Of a DNA stretch of 64,000 nt, positions 18,185-27,434 are shown piece by piece. The stretch comes from Deltaproteobacteria bacterium (GTDB lineage: Bacteria; Desulfobacterota; Desulfobacteria; Desulfobacterales; G020354645): positions 4,130,629-4,194,628 of the forward strand of contig CP070652.1 in the NCBI GenBank assembly GCA_020354645.1, given 5' to 3'. Position numbers and translations under genes: made by a program. The notes below the pieces were generated by a model. That model did not search any database, had not been told where the DNA came from, and worked only from the letters and a program-made list of their open reading frames with translations. Each line of letters opens with the position of its first letter. The stretch's first letter is position 1.

Positions 18185-18230
18185 TTTCATTACCGAACAT
18201 CCAAAAAACGCTCTGATTTAGGATAGGATA

Positions 18231-18533
18231 ATGAGTCGATTAAGACAAAAAGACATCCAAGACATATTGAAGCTGTTCGAAAATGAACTGAATACGTTGT
18301 CGCGGTTAAGCAAAATCGAAAAGATGAAAATTAGAAAAAAAATTGTCAATGCCCTATCGTCTGCAGTAGCGCTGAATATCAAGAAGCCGGGGTTGTTTGT
18401 GTCCACCCTGGAGGGCAAGCTTTACGATGTATTCGACGTATTTACTGATGGTTGGGGGTTTCGGGAAAAGCTGGCCAGAAAAGTTGGCGAAAAATTACAG
18501 AAAAAGCCTGACCACCCAACCGATGAGCAGTAA
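18231..18533 (+). CDS. Small hypothetical protein
   Basis: 100 aa, very basic and helical (MSRLRQKDIQDILKLFENEL; KIEKMKIRKKIVNAL), with no transmembrane segment, cysteine pair or motif I recognise. The central part RLSKIEKMKIRKK is rich in lysine and could bind nucleic acid. An AGGATA sequence overlaps the space before the ATG and an extended -10 promoter lies upstream, so expression is plausible. It stands alone between the FGGY kinase and recN. Function not recognised. Confidence 0.5.
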   Translation: MSRLRQKDIQDILKLFENELNTLSRLSKIEKMKIRKKIVNALSSAVALNIKKPGLFVSTLEGKLYDVFDVFTDGWGFREKLARKVGEKLQKKPDHPTDEQ

Positions 18534-18637
18534 CACCTGTCCACATTGCTATAACCCTATCTGCGAACCGACCACAGATCATCCGATTACATCCCTTATA
18601 AGGTCTGCTATATTTTTTTGTCGACAAAGTGCCGCAT

Positions 18638-18685
18638 GAAGCTCTGCGCCCTGAATAGCGGGGCTTTCCGGAAAGCGAAACGGTC
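18638..18685 (+). repeat. Dispersed palindromic repeat, family 1 (degenerate copy)
   Basis: Starts GAAGCTCTGCGCCCTG and ends GGAAAGCGAAACGGTC, matching in order the two halves of the family-1 repeat seen cleanly at 55536-55583. The central hairpin is decayed (GCGCCCTGAATAGCGGGGC). It lies in the 309-base gap between the small hypothetical gene and recN, where I see no gene. Confidence 0.55.
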
Positions 18686-18841
18686 AGACAGGATAGATTT
18701 CATAAGTGTGTTTTCTTTTCAGGGTCACTTAATCCGGCACAAGAACCTTTACAAAAACCAAATCGTGTGCCATAAAATTGTGTGCTTTATCGCTAGGTTG
18801 CAGTTCGTTTAATCCTCTGAATTTTTTAACTTTTTCCGTTT

Positions 18842-20539
18842 ATGTTAAAAGAACTGTCCATCCGTAATTTTGCCATCATTGATGATTTGACCATCAGCTT
18901 TTCTGAAGGACTTTCCATCTTAAGCGGTGAGACCGGTGCCGGCAAATCTATTATTTTAAATGCCGTTAATCTCCTGCTGGGCAGCAGAGCCTCCGCTACC
19001 CTTATCCGCACAGACGCTGAAACTGCAGAGCTTGAGGCGCTATTCTTAATTTCACCGAACAGCAGCGTTGCCAAATTTATGTCCGAGCAAGATTACGATC
19101 CAAGTGATGGACTGCTGGTCAGAAGAATTATTTCCCGTAGTGAGAGTAACCGTGTGTATATTAATGACCGCTTAGCCACGATGCAGTTATTAAGCGCAAT
19201 GACCGAAAACCTCGCCAGCATATCCGGACAACACGCACACCAAGGGCTTTTAAAAGAAGATCAGCAACTACTGATCCTTGACCAATTCGGTGGACTGATA
19301 CCCCTCCGCACAGAGGTTTCCAAATGCTTTTATGATATGCTACCACTGCTCGAGAGGCTTAAAGAGCTTAATTTATTAAAGGACCGACAAGCTGAGCATA
19401 TTGAACTGCTCAAATTTCAGAAAAAAGAAATTACCGATGCCTGCATCATACCAGGGGAAGATATCGCACTGGAAGAAGAGCGTGTGCGCCTAAAAAATAG
19501 CGAAGGTCTATATCAGACAGTCTACGGCAGTATCGAAGAACTATACAGCACCCAGGGCTCAATCGCAGAGCGGCTGGCAGAAGTAAAAAAAAATCTAAGC
19601 CAAATGGTCCGGATCGACAAGACGCTTTCCAAGTCAACTGAAGATCTTGCGCAAACGACCTATCAGATCGAAGATTTGGTTGAAGCGTTGAGAAATTATC
19701 TTAAAACGATCCAAATGGACGAAGGACGCCTGGAAGTCGTGGAGGAACGTTTGGACCTCCTGCAAAAGCTCAAGCGAAAATACGGCGGGTCGCTGGATGC
19801 TGTCATTTTGCATCTTGAATCCATCACCCGTGAACTCTCCGATGTTGAAAATATCTCAGGAAAAATTACTGAAACACAAATGAAACTGGCCGAGTTGCAC
19901 CAAAACCTTACCGATTTATCTATCCAACTCTCAGATAAAAGAAAATCGGCGGCAACATGGTTTTCCGAAAAAGTGATGGCAGAGTTGGAAGGCCTCCATA
20001 TGGCCCAAACCCGATTTGACGTCTCCCTTCGAAAAGTTTTGGCTGATGAAAGCACAGATCCATATCTGACGATCAACGGGAAAGTATTGAATGAAGCTGG
20101 GCTTGACCGGGCAACCTTTTTAATCGCTCCTAACATCGGTGAAACTCTTAAACCGCTGGCCTCCATAGCCTCCGGCGGCGAGCTTTCACGGGTGGTACTA
20201 GCTTTAAAAGCCATTCTGGCTGAGACAGATTCGGTTGAAACGCTAATTTTTGACGAGGTTGACGCCGGTATCGGAGGCGGTGTGGCGGAAATGGTCGGTC
20301 AAAAACTGTCAGAGTTGTCGCAAAATTATCAGGTCATCTGCATTACTCATCTTCCGCAGATCGCAAAATTCGGTAATCATCATTTTGGTGTAACCAAAAG
20401 TGTTGTCAAAGGTCGAACTCGGACCGCCATCAACCCGTTGACCCAAAATGAGCGCCTTGAAGAAATCGCCAGGATGCTTGGCGGGACTAAAATTACAAAG
20501 ACAACCCGAGATCATGCGCGTGAATTATTAAAGACATAA
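18842..20539 (+). CDS. recN: DNA repair protein RecN
   Basis: 565 aa SMC-like ATPase. Walker A ILSGETGAGKSIIL near residue 30, long coiled-coil arms through the middle (about 150-370), ABC signature PLASIASGGELSRVVLAL, Walker B ETLIFDEVDAGIGGGVAEMVG and the D/H-loop ICITHLPQIAKFG. RecN acts at double-strand breaks together with RecA. Its length is the family norm. It starts MLKELSIRNFAIIDDL, the standard RecN N-terminus, so the start is well supported. It stands as its own unit; the FmdB gene downstream has its own promoter. Confidence 0.95.
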   Translation: MLKELSIRNFAIIDDLTISFSEGLSILSGETGAGKSIILNAVNLLLGSRASATLIRTDAETAELEALFLISPNSSVAKFMSEQDYDPSDGLLVRRIISRSESNRVYINDRLATMQLLSAMTENLASISGQHAHQGLLKEDQQLLILDQFGGLIPLRTEVSKCFYDMLPLLERLKELNLLKDRQAEHIELLKFQKKEITDACIIPGEDIALEEERVRLKNSEGLYQTVYGSIEELYSTQGSIAERLAEVKKNLSQMVRIDKTLSKSTEDLAQTTYQIEDLVEALRNYLKTIQMDEGRLEVVEERLDLLQKLKRKYGGSLDAVILHLESITRELSDVENISGKITETQMKLAELHQNLTDLSIQLSDKRKSAATWFSEKVMAELEGLHMAQTRFDVSLRKVLADESTDPYLTINGKVLNEAGLDRATFLIAPNIGETLKPLASIASGGELSRVVLALKAILAETDSVETLIFDEVDAGIGGGVAEMVGQKLSELSQNYQVICITHLPQIAKFGNHHFGVTKSVVKGRTRTAINPLTQNERLEEIARMLGGTKITKTTRDHARELLKT

Positions 20540-20614
20540 CTCATAACAGATTGCACACCACCTACCAAATAACTGCGATTAGATCTGTACAAAATATATA
20601 CTCCTCCCATATTC

Positions 20615-20643
20615 TTGACAATATCAATAAGATAAAATATTAT
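20615..20643 (+). promoter_or_regulatory. Strong sigma-70 type promoter
   Basis: TTGACA at 20615-20620, a 17-base spacer and TATTAT at 20638-20643: a perfect -35 and a 5/6 -10. It lies 43 nt upstream of the FmdB-type gene and could also serve the Fur-FeoA gene further on. Confidence 0.65.
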
Positions 20644-20685
20644 TCGATTTTTAGGTATAAATTTTCACGGTTGAGGTAAAATGCG

Positions 20686-20931
20686 ATGCCCATATACGAA
20701 TTTAAATGCCTGAATTGCCAGGAATGCATTGAACTACTCATTCGTAATAGCGAAGAAACGATTGAATTGAAATGCCCAAAATGCAGCTCCGAGGACCTTG
20801 AGCGAATTCTGAGCTGCACTAACTATAGTGTCGGTGGCGGATCCAAGACTAACCAGGGGGCAAGCACCAAAACGAGAACCTGCCCCAGTGGTAGCTGTAC
20901 CACATATGATATACCCGGACCAACCCGCTGA
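20686..20931 (+). CDS. FmdB-type zinc-ribbon protein
   Basis: 81 aa. N-terminal MPIYEFKCLNCQECIELL followed by LKCPKCSSEDLERIL gives the two CxxC knuckles of the FmdB/CxxC_CXXC_SSSS regulatory-protein family; the C-terminal tail is Gly/Ser/Thr-rich with a further CPSGSC. Members are small putative regulators of uncertain target, common beside metabolic genes in Desulfobacterota. GAGG lies about 10 nt before the ATG, and a strong promoter precedes it. Confidence 0.78.
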   Translation: MPIYEFKCLNCQECIELLIRNSEETIELKCPKCSSEDLERILSCTNYSVGGGSKTNQGASTKTRTCPSGSCTTYDIPGPTR

Positions 20932-21094
20932 CCATCTCATTTCTAGTCTTTTTTAAATATCCCTCCCACAGACGGAGATTTTGAAAGATTCTGGTTAAAG
21001 GACGGTCCAGGAGACACCAGAGAGGCTCAGTATACACGTGCACTATTAGATCCGAAATTTACCGATTAGTTGACGGTGGCGTAATCCGGCCTTA

Positions 21095-21110
21095 AATTGA
21101 AATATCAATT
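21095..21110. promoter_or_regulatory. Candidate operator upstream of fur-feoA
   Basis: AATTGA, four bases (AATA), TCAATT: a 6-bp perfect inverted repeat 14 bases before the Fur-FeoA start. AT-rich dyads of this kind are typical Fur-family operators, so autoregulation is plausible, but it does not match the E. coli Fur box closely. Confidence 0.35.
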
Positions 21111-21124
21111 CGATCAAGGTTAAT

Positions 21125-21859
21125 ATGAAGCACATCCATAAACAAGAAAAAGATCAATTTAAAAAACTTTTCAAACAAGATCATATCGACAAGTTCGAAG
21201 AACGTTTCATAGTTTTAGAAATTTTCTTGCAGAGTGAACATCACGTAACGGCAAACGAATTGTATCTGATCCTGGAAAATAAAGGATATAGTTTTGAACC
21301 TGACTTCGTCACCGAGACATTAAGTATGATGTGCCGTTACGGATTTGCGAATAAAAACAGATTTGATAACGGACAGGTGCGCTATGAACACCGACACTTA
21401 GGCCAGCATCATGACCATATGATCTGCACCAAGTGCAAAAAAATATTTGAGTTCAAAGAAGAAAAACTCGAGGCCTTGCAGCTGAAGATAGCGGCAAGTT
21501 ATGGGTTTCATATACTCCAGCATAAAATGGAGATTTATGGCATCTGTACCGATTGTCTTAAAGAGCGGACCAAAGAAATGCCGCTCACTCTGGCCAAAGG
21601 GGGAGAAAAACTTATCATCACTGATATAATCGGTGGAACAGCCGTTCGTCTTCGATTATTGACGATGGGGTTACGGCTCGGCGATGAAATTGAGGTAATT
21701 ACCAACCAAAATAAAGGACAACTCGTAATTGCAGCCGATTACAAACGATACGTTTTAGGCCGAGGATTTGCTCAGAAAATAGTGGTGCAGCAACAACACC
21801 AGGTTGAAAAGAATGATCATGGAAATCGCCGGAAAGATGCCCCGATCATCGGAAAATAG
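21125..21859 (+). CDS. Fur-family regulator fused to a FeoA domain
   Basis: 244 aa. Residues about 1-145 are a Fur-type regulator: winged helix (HHVTANELYLILENKGYSF), then EHRHLGQHHDHMICTKCKKIFEF with the HHDH metal site and CxxC zinc site, and a second pair in YGICTDC. Residues about 152-230 form an SH3-like FeoA domain (PLTLAKGGEKLIITDIIGG, LRLLTMGLRLGDEIEV, GRGFAQKIVV). FeoA normally assists FeoB in Fe(II) uptake, and as a fused domain (also in DtxR/IdeR) it can tune metal-dependent regulators. Likely an iron-responsive repressor. No feoB is in the window. Confidence 0.85.
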   Translation: MKHIHKQEKDQFKKLFKQDHIDKFEERFIVLEIFLQSEHHVTANELYLILENKGYSFEPDFVTETLSMMCRYGFANKNRFDNGQVRYEHRHLGQHHDHMICTKCKKIFEFKEEKLEALQLKIAASYGFHILQHKMEIYGICTDCLKERTKEMPLTLAKGGEKLIITDIIGGTAVRLRLLTMGLRLGDEIEVITNQNKGQLVIAADYKRYVLGRGFAQKIVVQQQHQVEKNDHGNRRKDAPIIGK

Positions 21860-21935
21860 CCTGTCAGACCGCAGTATAAAATTACCTTATCAAAGCACCT
21901 GTTTTTAATAATTGCTCAGTGAGGTACGAGCAGCA

Positions 21936-22871
21936 ATGACATCATTTGAACCGGCGTACCGAGAAACCTTTAATAACGGACAACTCAAAGAGAAAATAAA
22001 AATAGCATATGAAATTATTAGCAGCTGCACCCTATGCCCGAGGAGGTGCAAAGTTGATCGATTGTCAGGTCAAACAGGTGTTTGTAAAACAGGCAAATAT
22101 GCATATGTTTCCAGCTATAATCCTCATTTCGGGGAAGAGGCCCCATTAGTTGGGAATAGGGGTTCTGGTACTATCTTTTTTACCCATTGCAACCTGATGT
22201 GTATCTTTTGCCAGAACTATGATATCAGCCATGAGGGTCACGGCAGTGAGTTATCAAGTGAACAGCTGGCAACAATTATGCTTGATTTGCAGGCTACTGG
22301 CTGCCACAATATTAATTTCGTAACGCCTTCTCATGTTGTCCCTCAAATTATAGCTGCCGTAGATAAAGCTGCTGAAAAGGGATTGAGGATTCCACTAATT
22401 TACAATACGGGCGGTTATGATAATGTTGACACTTTAAAACTACTTGAAGGCGTGATCGATATCTATATGCCTGATTTTAAATTCTGGAACCCGGAGATTG
22501 CCGCTGCCGCCTGCGATGCAAAAGATTACCCGAATGTCGCCCGTAAGGCACTGATTGAGATGCACCGCCAGGTTGGTGACCTGGTTTTAGATGAATCTGG
22601 GATTGCTCAGCGCGGGCTCCTCATACGGCACCTCGTCCTGCCAAAGGGTTTGGCCGGAACTCGGCAAATAATGAGATTCCTTGCAACTAGAATTTCGCCT
22701 AATAGTTATGTCAATATCATGACGCAATACCGTCCCTGCGGCCGGGCTGCCGAAATCCCTGAGCTCTCGAGGTTTCCTACCACGGCCGACTTCAAGGCGG
22801 CAATCAAAGCTGCAACCGACGAGGGCATATCGCGATTGGACCGCCCCAGACGGGTATTTGTTTTTGGCTGA
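21936..22871 (+). CDS. PflX-like radical SAM protein
   Basis: 311 aa from the ATG at 21936; a TTG at 21912 extends it by 8 residues. A cysteine cluster precedes the core (SCTLCPRRCKVDR and GVCKTG), then the radical-SAM CxxxCxxC motif THCNLMCIFCQN (Cys 85, 89, 92), FVTPSHVVPQI, NTGGYDNVDTLKLLEG and DIYMPDFKFWN. This is the COG1313/PflX group, related to pyruvate-formate-lyase activases but without a known partner. It would bind a 4Fe-4S cluster and cleave SAM. It follows Fur-FeoA by 76 nt; no glycyl-radical enzyme is nearby. Confidence 0.8.
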   Translation: MTSFEPAYRETFNNGQLKEKIKIAYEIISSCTLCPRRCKVDRLSGQTGVCKTGKYAYVSSYNPHFGEEAPLVGNRGSGTIFFTHCNLMCIFCQNYDISHEGHGSELSSEQLATIMLDLQATGCHNINFVTPSHVVPQIIAAVDKAAEKGLRIPLIYNTGGYDNVDTLKLLEGVIDIYMPDFKFWNPEIAAAACDAKDYPNVARKALIEMHRQVGDLVLDESGIAQRGLLIRHLVLPKGLAGTRQIMRFLATRISPNSYVNIMTQYRPCGRAAEIPELSRFPTTADFKAAIKAATDEGISRLDRPRRVFVFG

Positions 22872-22921
22872 GCTCGATAACGCATCGATTAAAAACTGCT
22901 GAAAGTTTGATACTTAGAATT

Positions 22922-23557
22922 ATGGAGAAAATATATGCAATCGGGGACATTCATGGCAGATACGATAAACTTATTGCCCTGATGGATAAGATCGATGCCG
23001 ATTTCGAATCAGACACCATCGTCTTTTTAGGTGATTACATTGACCGGGGACCCAATTCATTTGAGGTGGTTGATTACTTAGTCAAGCTGAAAAAGCAGTA
23101 TCCCGACATCGTCTTTCTGAAAGGCAATCACGAAGATATGCTCGAAAATTATCTCTCCGGAGTCGACAGAATGACGTATCTCATAAATGGCGGCCAGCAA
23201 ACTCTGGATAGTTATCTCAGCCGATCCCGCAACCCGCAAGAACCGCTGATACCGAACGAGCATTTGGCTTTCTACAGTTCACTGCTCCTATATTATGAAA
23301 CGGAGCACTATATATTCGTCCACGCCGGACTGAAAAAAAATGTTTCACTTGAGAATCAGAAATTAGAGGATCTGCTCTGGATACGGGGACAATTCATCCA
23401 GACAAAACATGATTTCGGCAAACTCGTTGTTTTTGGACACACGCCGTTGCCGGAACCTCTCCTGCAACCCAATAAAATCGGTATTGATACCGGAGCGGTT
23501 TACGGCAATAAACTGACGTGTGTGCGATTGCCTGAACTTGTTTTTTATACCGCCTAG
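22922..23557 (+). CDS. PPP-family serine/threonine protein phosphatase
   Basis: 211 aa from the ATG at 22922 (an upstream TTG at 22907 is in frame). The three PPP signatures are intact: GDIHGRYDKL, GDYIDRGPNS and KGNHEDM, with later VHAGL and FGHTPLPEPL supplying metal-binding histidines. This is the short bacterial type (PrpA/Stp1-like, lambda phosphatase size). It dephosphorylates phospho-Ser/Thr (or diadenosine polyphosphates in the ApaH-like branch) using two metal ions. Cytoplasmic. Its short spacing to the downstream SH3 gene (86 nt) allows co-transcription. Confidence 0.88.
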   Translation: MEKIYAIGDIHGRYDKLIALMDKIDADFESDTIVFLGDYIDRGPNSFEVVDYLVKLKKQYPDIVFLKGNHEDMLENYLSGVDRMTYLINGGQQTLDSYLSRSRNPQEPLIPNEHLAFYSSLLLYYETEHYIFVHAGLKKNVSLENQKLEDLLWIRGQFIQTKHDFGKLVVFGHTPLPEPLLQPNKIGIDTGAVYGNKLTCVRLPELVFYTA

Positions 23558-23642
23558 CATAAGAAAGTATGAAAATAATGCGGCGTATTAAAAAATAAGG
23601 CAGCACTTTTCTGGCTATTACTAATATTGCTCTGGTATCAGC

Positions 23643-24074
23643 ATGAGAGTCCATACATTGGTTTTAACTGTTTTGTTGGTTTTTTACAGCAGTACTCTCT
23701 TTGCCCAGCGGTTGACGGTAACTGCCGACATCGCCAATATACGATCCGGCCCCGGGCAAAAATATGATGTCCTGTGGCAAGTGGAAAAATACCACCCCAT
23801 ATGGGTTATCGATAAAACCGGCAGGTGGCTCCATTTTCGCGATTTTGAAGGTGATGAAGGATGGATCCATGCATCTCTGGTCAGTGAAATTCCATCCGTT
23901 ATTACAAAAAGTGAGAAATGCAATGTCCGCTCTGGGCCCGGTACCGGTTACAAAATACTGTTCGCTGTGGAAAAGGGAATACCGTTTAGAGTCTTACAGC
24001 AAAAAAACAATTGGGTTTATGTTCGTCATGCTGATGGCGACAAGGGTTGGGTTCACAACTCTTTGCTTTGGTAA
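23643..24074 (+). CDS. Exported protein with two bacterial SH3 domains
   Basis: 143 aa. Signal peptide MRVHTLVLTVLLVFYSS with a probable cleavage after LFA-Q. Two tandem SH3b repeats follow: ADIANIRSGPGQKYDVLWQV...GWIHASLV and KCNVRSGPGTGYKILFAVEK...GWVHNSLL. The RSGPG turns are the classic SH3_3 fingerprint, usually binding cell-wall peptides. Periplasmic. It has no catalytic domain, so a binding or targeting role is likely. Confidence 0.8.
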   Translation: MRVHTLVLTVLLVFYSSTLFAQRLTVTADIANIRSGPGQKYDVLWQVEKYHPIWVIDKTGRWLHFRDFEGDEGWIHASLVSEIPSVITKSEKCNVRSGPGTGYKILFAVEKGIPFRVLQQKNNWVYVRHADGDKGWVHNSLLW

Positions 24075-24116
24075 GACAAATCGGTCACCGATTATTTCGA
24101 GTTCCAATCGCTAAAG

Positions 24117-25103
24117 ATGAAATCGAATTCAAACTCAAAACTAATTGTGGGAATCGGATCAGCACTGGTTGATATTCTGGCTCACGAAGATGAAGCATTT
24201 CTAGCAAAAACCGGTGCCGTCAAGGGCGGTATGCTTTTAGTGAACAAGGAATTTATTGAAGATACCCTATCACAGACAACCGCAAAACCGACCATCGTAC
24301 CAGGGGGGTCCGCCTGCAATACGATCGTGGGGGTGGGCAAGCTTGGCGGTGATGCCAGATTTGTCGGTAAATGTGGCAAAGGTAAAATGGGGCGTTTTTT
24401 TAAATCAAGCTTGGAAAAACACAATGTTGAACCCGCCCTATTTACTTCATTTTCACCCACCGGCAGGGTCCTTTCGATAATAACTCCCGATGCGCAGCGT
24501 TCAATGTTTACTTATCTGGGTGCATCTTCAGAGACTCTCCCGACTGAATTATCAGATGGATGTTTTCGCAACGCCGCCATTGTTCACATTGAAGGGTATT
24601 TAGTTTTCAACACGGATCTGATTCTGGCGGCATTGAGGACCGCCAAGGAAGCCGGGGCCCGAGTCTCATTGGATCTTGCCAGTTTCACGATTGTCAAAGA
24701 ATCCAAAAAGCTGCTTGAAAGAATGATAAGCGAATATGTTGATATCTTGATTGCCAATGAAGATGAAGCACTGGCGTTAACAGGTTATGAGGAGGAGATG
24801 GATGCAATTGCAGCACTTTCCGCAAAAGCAGAAATTTCGATCCTTAAAATTGGAAATCGAGGCAGTATTATCGCCCATGGCGACAAAATCATAAAAATCC
24901 GTCCCATGGGAGACGGCCATGCGGTGGATACAACTGGTGCCGGAGATCTTTGGGCCTCCGGATTTCTGTTCGGACTTGTTAATGGATATTCTCTTGAACG
25001 ATGCGGTCAACTGGGTTCCGCCTGCGGCTATGAAGTATGCCAAGTTGTCGGGGCAACCATACCGGAAGACGGCTGGCAAAGAATAAAAAAATTAATAGTA
25101 TGA
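24117..25103 (+). CDS. PfkB-family (adenosine kinase-like) sugar/nucleoside kinase
   Basis: 328 aa ribokinase-fold enzyme. N-terminal LIVGIGSALVDILAHEDEAFL, first PfkB signature GGSACNTIVGVGKLGGDARFVGKCG (read over two parts), and the second signature DTTGAGDLWASGFLFGL whose Asp is the catalytic base and GAG the anion hole. The sequence resembles eukaryote-like adenosine kinases common in Proteobacteria. It would phosphorylate adenosine or a sugar with ATP; the substrate is not decided by sequence. It is 15 nt upstream of the next gene and thus likely co-transcribed. Confidence 0.85.
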   Translation: MKSNSNSKLIVGIGSALVDILAHEDEAFLAKTGAVKGGMLLVNKEFIEDTLSQTTAKPTIVPGGSACNTIVGVGKLGGDARFVGKCGKGKMGRFFKSSLEKHNVEPALFTSFSPTGRVLSIITPDAQRSMFTYLGASSETLPTELSDGCFRNAAIVHIEGYLVFNTDLILAALRTAKEAGARVSLDLASFTIVKESKKLLERMISEYVDILIANEDEALALTGYEEEMDAIAALSAKAEISILKIGNRGSIIAHGDKIIKIRPMGDGHAVDTTGAGDLWASGFLFGLVNGYSLERCGQLGSACGYEVCQVVGATIPEDGWQRIKKLIV

Positions 25104-25118
25104 GTTCTGGAAGAAGAA

Positions 25119-25814
25119 ATGGCCAATAAGAAAAAAAAGAAAGTCACCCGAAAACAACTTCTCAAAGAGCCCGACGAGTTTATTACCTTTACCTCCAAGG
25201 CAATCCGATTTGCGATTGATTATAAACATCAGATAACGGTTGGTCTGATAGGGTTTATCATTCTAATACTGGTTGCTACTGGAATCCGTTATTTTTCTAA
25301 CAAAGCTGAAAAAAAAGCCTTCGCTCTGCTGAGCCAAAGCCAAACAAAATACGAATCGATTTTGAAGGAAAAAGGACCTGAAAAGGCTCTCGCCGAGTTG
25401 ACAAAGGATTTTGAGAGAATTCTGAAAAAATATCCAACCAAAGCGGGGGGAAAGCTTGCAAGGATCATTTACGCCAACATGTGTTACAAGGCCGGCAACC
25501 TTGATAAAGCCGCTAGGCTGTATACTGAATCCTTAAAAGACTTTAAATCAAACCCCTTCTTAAAAAATCTTATACTGAACGGTCTGGGATACGTTTATGA
25601 GGATAAAAAAGATTTCGAATCGGCAACAAAATATTTTGACATGATCGCCGCCGGAACCCATCCTGTCATGAAAGGCCAAGCGCTATTTAACCTTGGAAGA
25701 CTATACGCCGCCAAAGGAGATCGGGATAAAAGCATTGCTGCATATAGACAATTGCTTACCGATCAATTCGACTCCATCTATATTGAGCTGGTAAAAGAAA
25801 AACTTGGCAGCTAA
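25119..25814 (+). CDS. YfgM-like single-pass membrane protein with TPR repeats
   Basis: 231 aa. A lysine-rich cytoplasmic N-terminus (MANKKKKKVTRKQLL), one transmembrane helix at about residues 40-60 (QITVGLIGFIILILVATG), then TPR-like helical pairs in the periplasm (YPTKAGGKLARIIYANMCYK, GNLDKAARLYTES, ILNGLGYVYEDKKDF, ALFNLGRLYAAKGDRDKSI). This is the TPR_21/YfgM arrangement, in E. coli an ancillary factor at the Sec translocon handing substrates to periplasmic chaperones. It ends the plus-strand run. Confidence 0.72.
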   Translation: MANKKKKKVTRKQLLKEPDEFITFTSKAIRFAIDYKHQITVGLIGFIILILVATGIRYFSNKAEKKAFALLSQSQTKYESILKEKGPEKALAELTKDFERILKKYPTKAGGKLARIIYANMCYKAGNLDKAARLYTESLKDFKSNPFLKNLILNGLGYVYEDKKDFESATKYFDMIAAGTHPVMKGQALFNLGRLYAAKGDRDKSIAAYRQLLTDQFDSIYIELVKEKLGS

Positions 25815-25876
25815 ACCTTTCAATTCACCAATTTGTTTCCTATTATCGACAAAATAGTTCAACGGTCGGGGCACAC

Positions 25877-25908
25877 AAAAAAAAGCCGATCGAAAATAAT
25901 CGATCGGC
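25877..25908 (-). terminator. Rho-independent terminator of the two-component operon
   Basis: On the minus strand: GCCGATCG, 8-nt loop, CGATCGGC, followed by eight T. The 8-bp perfect stem plus U tract is canonical. It lies 140 nt beyond the stop of the response-regulator gene. Confidence 0.8.
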
Positions 25909-26049
25909 CCAAACGGAGGATAACAGATGATATTTTTCAGACTGCGATAAATACAACGCAAAATTCTTGCCAAAAAAGATTGAACGAGACGGAATCCCGT
26001 TTTTTGGTAAAAAATCTAACCTACTAATATTTATCATATTAGCATACGT

Positions 26050-27432
26050 TCAATGTTTTGAACTAATATCCAAGTTAAACTTTCTTATTTTTTGATTCAA
26101 CCCACTCTTCCCAATTCCGAGCAGCTCCGCAGCATGAGATTGAACATGGTTCGAAATCCTGAGCGCTCTCTCAATCATCGCTTTTTCAACCATAGCTAAA
26201 GTTTCATACAATTTGGCATCCGGGGATAGTCCTTCCAATTGCAACGTGTTATTCAAACCGGCCCTGAAATCTGATGGAAGATCTGAAACCGTTATTTTTT
26301 CTCCAGGGCTCAAAATCATAGCCCGTTCTATAACATTCTCGAGCTCACGCACATTTCCAGGCCAGCTGTAATCGTAAAAAATACGTTCAACCTCCTGATC
26401 AACATCGGTTACCGGTGTATCTGCTTTGCGTTCTTCAGTGTACTTTTTAATAAAATGTCTCACCAGGAGGTGAATATCCTCCGTGCGTTGTTTCAAGGGT
26501 GGTAGAACAATGTGTACTACATTTAATCGGTAATATAGATCTTCTCGGAATCGTCCGATCTTCATCTCTTGTTTCAAATCTTTGTTTGTCGCTGCAATGA
26601 TTCTTATATTTACTGAGATCGGTTTAATCCCACCGACTCTTTCAAAAATTTTTTCCTGTAAAACGCGCAAAAGCTTTACCTGCAAACCTGATGAGAGGTC
26701 ACCAATTTCATCGAGAAAAAGCGTTCCGCCGTCAGCCAATTCAAAGCGGCCCTTTTTCAAGGCTATGGCACCCGTAAATGCACCCTTCTCATGACCAAAA
26801 AGTTCGCTTTCCAGAAGATTTTCAGCAAGGGCAGAGCAGTTCACCGCAACGAAAGGCTTTTCTCGTCGCGGGCTGTTAAAATGAATTGATTTTGCCACAA
26901 GTTCTTTACCCGTGCCACTTTCACCATCAATCAGCACAGTGGCAATAGTGGGGGCAACCTTACGAATCGTCTCATATACATTTTGCATAACTTTGCTTTT
27001 ACCGATAATATTCCCAAAGCTGAAATGGGATCTAACCGCATTACGAAGCTGTCTGTTCTCCTTAACCACCCGGAACATGGAAATAGCTTTGTTTACATAA
27101 ATGGTCAACCGTTCGTTATCGAATGGCTTGAGTATGTAACTGTATGCGCCTTTTTGCATGGCCTCCACCGCTTTATCAACTGTGCCATAGGCGGTCATCA
27201 TGATAACGGGAAGGTCGGGATCAATCGCTTTTATTTTTTCTAGCAGTACGATGCCATCCATCGAAGGCATTTTCATATCCGTGAGAACCAGGTCCACATC
27301 AGAGGACTCCAGTATTTCAAGCGCCTCATGACCGCTGTTGGCGGTTAGGATTTCAAATCCTTCTTCCTCTAAAACAGCGCCCAGTATAAGTGGATAATTC
27401 TTCTCATCATCGACAATCAGGATAGTCTCCAT
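26050..27432 (-). CDS. Sigma-54-dependent response regulator (NtrC family)
   Basis: 460 aa. Receiver domain about 1-120 with ILIVDDEKN and phospho-acceptor Asp52 ([13 protein letters not shown]), Lys in YILKPFD. AAA+ domain about 145-380: Walker [14 protein letters not shown], intact sigma-54 contact loop GAFTGA, Walker [26 protein letters not shown]-terminal Fis-type HTH ([20 protein letters not shown]). It activates sigma-54 promoters when phosphorylated by the histidine kinase encoded 3 nt upstream. It lies beside, and divergent from, the pilus operon, but nothing in the sequence proves that it regulates it. Confidence 0.9.
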   Translation of the reverse strand: METILIVDDEKNYPLILGAVLEEEGFEILTANSGHEALEILESSDVDLVLTDMKMPSMDGIVLLEKIKAIDPDLPVIMMTAYGTVDKAVEAMQKGAYSYILKPFDNERLTIYVNKAISMFRVVKENRQLRNAVRSHFSFGNIIGKSKVMQNVYETIRKVAPTIATVLIDGESGTGKELVAKSIHFNSPRREKPFVAVNCSALAENLLESELFGHEKGAFTGAIALKKGRFELADGGTLFLDEIGDLSSGLQVKLLRVLQEKIFERVGGIKPISVNIRIIAATNKDLKQEMKIGRFREDLYYRLNVVHIVLPPLKQRTEDIHLLVRHFIKKYTEERKADTPVTDVDQEVERIFYDYSWPGNVRELENVIERAMILSPGEKITVSDLPSDFRAGLNNTLQLEGLSPDAKLYETLAMVEKAMIERALRISNHVQSHAAELLGIGKSGLNQKIRKFNLDISSKH

Positions 27433-27434
27433 GA

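Noticed and set aside
18397-18812. Two short plus-strand frames between the small hypothetical gene and recN
   Set aside because: They overlap the hypothetical gene or the family-1 repeat and show no domain or start signal.
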